From NCBI RefSeq assembly GCF_000819885.1, contig NZ_CDBO01000013.1, positions 1-64,000 of the forward strand: a stretch of 64,000 nt of DNA. The letters are read 5' to 3'. A program made the translations under genes and the position numbers. This document shows positions 60,652 through 64,000 of this stretch, piece after piece. This stretch comes from Aeromonas fluvialis. Its GTDB lineage: Bacteria; Pseudomonadota; Gammaproteobacteria; Enterobacterales; Aeromonadaceae. Position 1 is the stretch's first letter. Each line of letters opens with the position of its first letter. The notes under the pieces were generated by a model, which was not told the origin of the DNA, made no database searches, and worked only from the letters and a program-made list of their open reading frames with translations.

Positions 60652-60929
60652 CTGTCTCTTGATCAGATCTTGATCCCCGAAGCCATCATCTCTTTGGCGG
60701 CAATAAAGCCGTCCAGTTTACTTTGCAGTGTTTACCAGCCTACCCAGAGTGAGCTCCAGCCTGCAATCCCTGTTCGCTTACTATCCATAAAACCGCCCAA
60801 TCTGGCTATCGCCATGTAGGCCCATTGCAAGCTGCCTTCTCGCTCTTTAAGTTTACGTTTTCCCTTGTCCAGATAGTTCAGCAACTGACATTCATCTTAG
60901 CTTAGCACCGCTTCATGTACAGGGCCTTG
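60652..60929 (-). pseudogene. IS50/Tn5-like transposase fossil with an intact inside end
   Basis: Starts with CTGTCTCTTGATCAGATCT (60652-60670), which is the 19-bp inside end of Tn5/IS50. On the minus strand, ending at the TGA 60665-60663, it reads DECQLLNYLDKGKRKLKEREGSLQWAYMAIARLGGFMDSKRTGIAGW and then QSKLDGFIAAKEMMASGIKI, close to the Tn5 transposase C-terminus but with differences throughout and two in-frame stops (one before DECQ, one in VGW*TLQS). Homology fades near 60929. An old relative, not laboratory Tn5. Confidence 0.82.
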
Positions 60930-61139
60930 AGAAAAAATGTCAATTTAAACACCTTCCAAAGTACTGTTTTGTATCGATTTTATTTGCTTTGTCCGGCGAT
61001 GGCGTGATGCCCAGGTCATGCATCTTGCTCAGCAGCGTGACCCAGGGTGAGAGCGTGAATATTTTGTTAACTGATGGTCAATTTCTGGATGCCTGCCGTG
61101 AGGACGACTTCCAAATATTCGCTGCTTGCGTATTCCCAC

Positions 61140-61209
61140 GCATGCCGATCGCGTAATAACATCCATGTCGATCACCCAATAACATCCCAACTCGATCACT
61201 TTTACCCCT
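61140..61209. mobile_element. Possible IS21-type end remnant with 23-bp repeats
   Basis: CGATC occurs at 61146, 61169 and 61193, and AATAACATCC nine bases after the first two (61155, 61178), giving a 23-base tandem unit. Such repeated subterminal boxes are typical of IS21-family ends. The remnant abuts the receiver-PP2C gene, which starts abruptly at about 61211. Stretch 60930-61140 between the two IS scars has no gene I can support. Confidence 0.4.
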
Positions 61210-61210
61210 C

Positions 61211-62185
61211 GATGGGAAACCACCCCCCGCACTGGTGCTCTCCGATATCGAGATGGAGGGGATCGATGGCTTTGGGCTGCGCCAGCAGTTGATGAAGGAT
61301 CCCAAGATGAAGGGAGTGCCCTTTATCTTTCTGACCGGTCATCAAGATCAGTGGACCCAGAGCCGGGCGGGGGCGCTGGGGATCGATGACTTTCTGGTCA
61401 AACCCATCACCAAACAGGCGTTGTTGCTCGCGGTTTCGCGGGTACTGCAACGATCGCAGCAGCTCAAATCGCAATGGGGCGAGCAGCTGGATCAGCGTAT
61501 GACCTCGGCGCTGCGCCCGTTATTGCCCGCTCCCTCGATAGGGGGATACCAGCTGGCGCTGCAAACCCGCGCGGCCACCGTGGGGGGCGGTGACTTTCTG
61601 CTGGTCAAAGATCGGGTGTTGTGGCTCGGGGATGTGATGGGGCACGATGCGGAGGCCAAGTTTTTTGCCCATGCCTATGCCGGCTATCTGCGTGGCCTGC
61701 TGACGGCGCACGATCTGGGTCTCGCCCCCGCCCGTTTACTGACCATCTTGTCCAATGCGGTTCACAGTGATCCGCTCCTCGGGGCTACCCTGCTCACCAC
61801 CCTCTGCATTGAACTCGGCAACGAGGGGCGGGTGCAGTGGGCCAGCGCGGGCCACCCGGCGCCCTGGCTGGTCGGACCCGGTACCATCCGTCAGGTCGGC
61901 GTGACCGGCCCCTTGCCCGGTTTGCGCCCGGATCCCCACTTCGTGACCAATGAGCGTCAGCTCAAGCCCGGCGAGATCCTGCTGTTCTGGACCGACGGCC
62001 TGCTCGATAGCCGTGATGCCGCAGAGCGCCAGCGCTGGGAGTCGCAGCTAAAAGAGATCTGCCTGACTTCGGGGCCCGGTCTTGAGCAACTGGCTCATCG
62101 CATTGCCCGCTGGTTTGATGAGCGCATCAATGATGCCGACCTCGATGACATGACCCTCTTGCTGGTCGCCTGTCCCGGCGCCTGA
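61211..62185 (+). pseudogene. Receiver-PP2C (SpoIIE/RsbU-type) regulator, 5' end lost
   Basis: The frame opens in the middle of a receiver: PPPALVLSDIEMEGIDGFGLRQQL with the phospho-acceptor aspartate, then FIFLTGH and the lysine in DFLVKPITK. A PP2C phosphatase follows, with LQTRAATVGGGDFLLVKDRVLWLGDVMGHDAEAK and WTDGLLDSRD and DADLDDMTLLLV carrying the metal aspartates. The first half of the receiver (the acidic DD pair) is missing and is replaced by IS-like repeats. A GTG at 61235 could start a truncated product. Confidence 0.8.
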
Positions 62186-62265
62186 TCCTGCTCCTCTTTG
62201 CCTGACTGGCCCGCTCTATGCAGCGCCTCATTTCAGGTGGCATGGAGCCACGGGAGGAGGTGCCT

Positions 62266-63267
62266 ATGTTACCCATGCAGCAGATCTGGCTGGCCATCGA
62301 TGCGCGTCAGGTCGGTGGAATAGAAGTTCACATTATCCACTTGGCCAACGATCTGCTGGCCAGGGGATTTCGCCCCACCATCGTACTGGTGAGCAACCAC
62401 GGCATGACCCCCTTTACGACCCTGCTCAAACAACAGGGCTTGCCCTACGAGGTGTGCCAAAACAGCCGCGATTTTATGCGCCGTCTGGCCCGCCAGCCTG
62501 CTTCTGTGCTGATCCATACCCACGGCTACAAGGCCGGGGTGCTGGGGCGGCTGACAGCCTGGTTTACCGGTAAATCGGTGGTCTCGACTTTTCACAGTGG
62601 AGATGACGGGGAGGGTTTGCTGAAGTTTTACAGCTGGCTGGATCGCACCACAGCGCGTTTTGCGAAGTGTATTGCAGTAAGCGAGCCCATCGCTCGCAAA
62701 TTGCCTGTGCCAAGCACGGTGATCAGCAACTTTGTCCCCATGCCTGCGACGCCGGCTACGGTAACTGGCAACCGGATTGCCTTTGTCGGCCGCCTCTCGC
62801 CGGAAAAGGGGCCGGAGGCGTTCTGCCAGCTGGCCGCCTTCTGCCCGGACGGGGCGTTTCATCTCTACGGGGATGGCCCCATGAAAAGCGGCTTGTTGCA
62901 GCAGTATGGTGATCGCGTCCAGCTTCATGGTTTCCAGAACATGGCCAATGAGTGGCACAACATCGACCTGCTCTGCATCACTTCCCGCTTTGAAGGGTTG
63001 CCGCTGGTGGCCCTGGAGGCGATGGCTCACGGCATACCTGTTTGTACCTTTGCAGTGGGGGGCCTGGTCAATCTGATCGACCATAAATCCAATGGCTGGC
63101 TGGTGGAGCCCGGCCATGTGCGGGATATGGCGGAGCTGGTCAACTACTGGCTGCGCAGCGATGGGGTGGTGCGCAGCAAAATGAGTCAGGCGGCCCGCAA
63201 CACCATAGCCCGCGGGTATAGCGTCAACAACAGAGTGACCGATATTCTGGCCGTCTACAGCGCCTGA
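62266..63267 (+). CDS. GT4-family glycosyltransferase
   Basis: 333 residues, GT-B fold, soluble. Acceptor half at the start (GGIEVHIIHLANDLLARG, HTHGYKAGVLGRL); nucleotide-sugar half with FVGRLSPEKGPEAFCQLA and the EX7E motif in FEGLPLVALEAMAHGIPV. The ATG at 62266 has GGAGG upstream; the frame is open for 16 more codons. It probably belongs to a surface-polysaccharide locus with the sugar transferase beyond the terminators. Confidence 0.88.
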   Translation: MLPMQQIWLAIDARQVGGIEVHIIHLANDLLARGFRPTIVLVSNHGMTPFTTLLKQQGLPYEVCQNSRDFMRRLARQPASVLIHTHGYKAGVLGRLTAWFTGKSVVSTFHSGDDGEGLLKFYSWLDRTTARFAKCIAVSEPIARKLPVPSTVISNFVPMPATPATVTGNRIAFVGRLSPEKGPEAFCQLAAFCPDGAFHLYGDGPMKSGLLQQYGDRVQLHGFQNMANEWHNIDLLCITSRFEGLPLVALEAMAHGIPVCTFAVGGLVNLIDHKSNGWLVEPGHVRDMAELVNYWLRSDGVVRSKMSQAARNTIARGYSVNNRVTDILAVYSA

Positions 63268-63286
63268 ATCACGGAGAAACCTGTCA

Positions 63287-63320
63287 AAACGAGTGGCCGC
63301 TGGCTACTCGTTTTTTTATG
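63287..63320 (+). terminator. Terminator after the glycosyltransferase
   Basis: AAACGAGTGGCC pairs with GGCTACTCGTTT (one mismatch, 63287-63313), then TTTT. Confidence 0.8.
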
Positions 63321-63484
63321 TGCCGGTGTTAGGGGTTGCAGGGGGCGGATTGCTTCTGTGATCACGCAACGCTTGGGTTTCTGCGGTGGGGCAAGCGGAC
63401 ATCAGGCCTGTGGATGGGGCCAGATGATGGAGATCAGGTCGCTGACTTCTTTGTGATCACCGCGGACGTGCCACAACGATGCGC

Positions 63485-63515
63485 CATAAAAAAGGCCATT
63501 GCAGTGACAATGGCC
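63485..63515 (-). terminator. Terminator of the sugar transferase gene
   Basis: 8-bp stem GGCCATTG/CAATGGCC (63494-63515); read on the minus strand it is followed by TTTTTTATGG. The stretch 63314-63493 holds no gene I can support. Confidence 0.75.
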
Positions 63516-63555
63516 TGATGGGCGTTGAGAAGTGGTTGAGGTCGGCGCGGCGGGA

Positions 63556-64000
63556 TTAGCGCCCCTTTTTGCCGACCATGATGGCGATCGTCTTGCCGAT
63601 GATATGCACATCCTGCACCAGCCAGCGCCAGGGGTGGAGCAGGGCGACCGAGTAGGCCAGATCGAACGCCAGCTTGCTGCGCACATCATCGAGCGACTCG
63701 TCGTAACCCTGATTGACCTGGGCCAGACCGGTAATACCGGGAGCCACTTCATAGGTGCGTTCGATAAAGTACGGCACCGCATCTTCCAGCCGGTTGGCGA
63801 TCCCGGGTCGCTCCGGGCGGGGGCCGATCAGCGACATTTCCCCCTTGAGCACATTGATAAACTGCGGCAGCTCATCGAGCCGGGTTTTGCGCAGAAAGTC
63901 GCCGCTGCGGGTGATCCGGCTGTCCCCCTTGCCACACCAGACCGGCCCGGTGGCCGCCTCGGCGTCGGCGCGCATGGTGCGAAACTTGATCATGAAAAAG
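63556..64000 (-). CDS. Polyprenyl-phosphate sugar-1-phosphate transferase, partial
   Basis: The 5' part lies beyond the window. The visible 148 residues are the catalytic C-terminal domain of the WbaP/WcaJ/PglC superfamily: FFMIKFRTMRADAE, SGDFLRKTRLDELPQFINVLKGEMSLIGPRPE and YEVAPGITGLAQVNQGYD. It transfers the first sugar phosphate to undecaprenyl phosphate at the inner membrane, starting an O-antigen, capsule or exopolysaccharide unit. The end, WLVQDVHIIGKTIAIMVGKKGR, is typical. Confidence 0.92.
   Translation of the reverse strand, partial: FFMIKFRTMRADAEAATGPVWCGKGDSRITRSGDFLRKTRLDELPQFINVLKGEMSLIGPRPERPGIANRLEDAVPYFIERTYEVAPGITGLAQVNQGYDESLDDVRSKLAFDLAYSVALLHPWRWLVQDVHIIGKTIAIMVGKKGR

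Noticed and set aside
60652-60929. Laboratory Tn5 or vector contamination
   Set aside because: The 19-bp end matches Tn5 but the neighbouring sequence differs at many positions and contains stops, so it is a natural diverged element.
61029-61232. 67-codon minus-strand ORF ahead of the receiver-PP2C gene
   Set aside because: It lies over the 23-bp repeat scar and shows no recognisable domain; treated as IS debris.

Overview
The window is high-GC gammaproteobacterial chromosome. Aeromonas is the best guess, from the gltA / sdhCDAB-sucABCD block, the linked liu and valine-degradation operons, the MdlAB pair and a 4.5S RNA of the short gammaproteobacterial type. This is inference from gene content; no search was run. 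Most of the window is ordinary core genome, broken by one defence island and several mobile-element scars.

Layout. 1-652: the 3' end of an IS200/IS605 tnpB whose right end cuts off the last codons of trxC. 819-13422: core genes (tripartite sensor kinase, MdlAB ABC exporter, small conserved proteins, pdxY, a NUDIX hydrolase, a frameshifted GNAT acetyltransferase, a DUF4377 lipoprotein). 13514-24873: gltA divergent from sdhCDAB-sucAB-sucCD, the aerobic TCA block. 25074-25455: a decayed IS1595-type transposase. 25508-30146: acetate transporter SatP, a 1000-residue DUF748/AsmA-like protein and a periplasmic binding protein. 30183-37271 (minus strand): leucine/isovalerate operon liuABCDE with the MerR regulator liuR at its distal end. 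Divergent from it, 37588-42567 carries valine/isoleucine degradation genes (acyl-CoA dehydrogenase, enoyl-CoA hydratase, 3-hydroxyisobutyryl-CoA hydrolase, 3-hydroxyisobutyrate dehydrogenase, SDR). A perfect LiuR-like inverted repeat lies between the two. 42926-45256: an ArcD-type antiporter and a TauE/SafE permease.

45351-54545 is the most interesting part. The 4.5S RNA gene ffs is followed by what looks like the first codons of a tyrosine recombinase and then a compact operon: hsdM, an Abi_2 (AbiD/F) HEPN gene, hsdS, a small CxxC ORF broken by a frameshift, an MNT nucleotidyltransferase (mntA-like), its HEPN partner (hepT-like), and hsdR. A type I restriction-modification system thus has two different HEPN RNase-type modules threaded through it, mostly by ATGA overlaps. 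The Abi gene has its own unusual leader: three 10-bp iterated repeats, a 16-bp perfect palindrome and a terminator-like hairpin. A fragment of an IS256-family transposase follows hsdR at once, and then an AT-rich AspT/YidE-type transporter.

56393-64000: a hybrid sensor kinase paired with a periplasmic molybdopterin-binding-fold protein; an AT-rich imported PAS-GGDEF gene whose upstream junction is a decayed relative of IS50/Tn5, with an inside end identical to that of Tn5; a second IS scar with 23-bp repeats; a receiver-PP2C gene that lost its 5' end at that scar; a GT4 glycosyltransferase; and the start of a polysaccharide sugar transferase running off the window.

The main candidates for a new system are the HEPN-loaded R-M operon with its Abi leader, and the 38-codon ORF made from a duplicated liuD start that joins liuC to liuD by two ATGA overlaps.
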